Shown one piece after another: positions 5,873 through 5,970 of a stretch of 5,970 nt of DNA (the stretch's first letter is position 1; every line of letters begins with the position of its first letter). Below the pieces are notes generated by a model that saw only the letters and a program-made list of their open reading frames with translations, was not told the origin of the DNA and searched no databases. Source of the DNA: an uncultured Oscillospiraceae bacterium (GTDB lineage: Bacteria > Bacillota > Clostridia > Oscillospirales > Oscillospiraceae); the NCBI GenBank assembly GCA_934569215.1, contig CAKTKF010000086.1, positions 1 through 5,970 of the forward strand, read 5' to 3'. Position numbers and translations under genes: made by a program.

Positions 5873-5970
5873 TCACCGGTTCCCATACATTTTTTCATAG
5901 TAATCCCGGTACTCACCGCTGATGATCGTCTCCCACCACGCCCGGTTGTCCAGATACCACCGGATGGTCT
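5873..5970 (-). CDS. rmlB: 3' end of dTDP-glucose 4,6-dehydratase (partial)
   Basis: The last 31 codons and the TGA stop (5873-5875) of a leftward gene that enters from the right edge. The fragment reads TIRWYLDNRAWW, then ETIISGEYRDYYEKMYGNR. The T-I/V-x-W-Y-L-x-N-x-x-W-W segment followed by a SGEY-x-x-Y-Y-E-x-x-Y tail is the typical end of RmlB, the NAD-dependent short-chain dehydrogenase/reductase family enzyme that turns dTDP-glucose into dTDP-4-dehydro-6-deoxy-glucose. Its product is the substrate of the RmlC encoded downstream, which strengthens the call. The catalytic region lies outside the window, so activity cannot be judged. The gap to the next start is 26 bases, so it is the leading visible gene of the operon. 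Confidence 0.9.
   Translation of the reverse strand, partial: TIRWYLDNRAWWETIISGEYRDYYEKMYGNR

Noticed and set aside
5847..5876. GTG at 5876 as the start of the first GT61 protein
   Set aside because: It would overlap the rmlB stop and add ten residues absent from the paralogue, while the ATG at 5846 has its own Shine-Dalgarno.

Overview
The window looks like chromosomal DNA of a moderately GC-rich Firmicute of the Clostridia/Oscillospirales kind. This rests on a 5' fragment that reads like the end of the Gram-positive replicative polymerase PolC, strong GGAGG-type ribosome binding sites, a consensus sigma-A-like promoter, and protein sequences of clostridial flavour. The species cannot be named from the sequence alone.

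Left part (1-1420, + strand): the tail of a probable polC gene and its hairpin terminator are followed by a new promoter (TTGCAA-17 bp-TATAAT) with a 14-bp perfect palindrome in its spacer. That promoter drives a two-gene unit: a uridine-phosphorylase-type nucleoside phosphorylase and, overlapping it by four bases (ATGA), a GNAT-family N-acetyltransferase.

Junction (1421-1501): two convergent transcription units meet at one long hairpin with T-rich flanks on both strands, which can act as a shared bidirectional terminator.

Right part (1502-5970, - strand): a tightly packed gene run transcribed leftwards from beyond the window edge. In transcription order it holds the 3' end of rmlB (dTDP-glucose 4,6-dehydratase), a GT61/DUF563-type glycosyltransferase, rmlC (dTDP-4-dehydrorhamnose 3,5-epimerase), a second paralogous GT61-type glycosyltransferase, and a DegT/DnrJ/EryC1/StrS sugar aminotransferase. 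Gaps are 4-26 bp, and each gene has a clear Shine-Dalgarno in the gap or in the end of the previous gene. Together these encode making a dTDP-6-deoxy (possibly amino) sugar and transferring it, probably to a capsule, cell-wall polysaccharide or other surface glycan. rmlA, rmlD, a polymerase/flippase and the operon promoter are not in the window.

The least ordinary points are the GT61 pair with rmlC between them, the abrupt base-composition step inside the upstream GT61 gene (about 57% to about 45% GC near 5580), the RmlB-RmlC-aminotransferase combination, and the palindrome in the nucleoside phosphorylase promoter. No tRNA, rRNA, CRISPR, insertion sequence or riboswitch was seen. No gene-free stretch exceeds about 100 bases.
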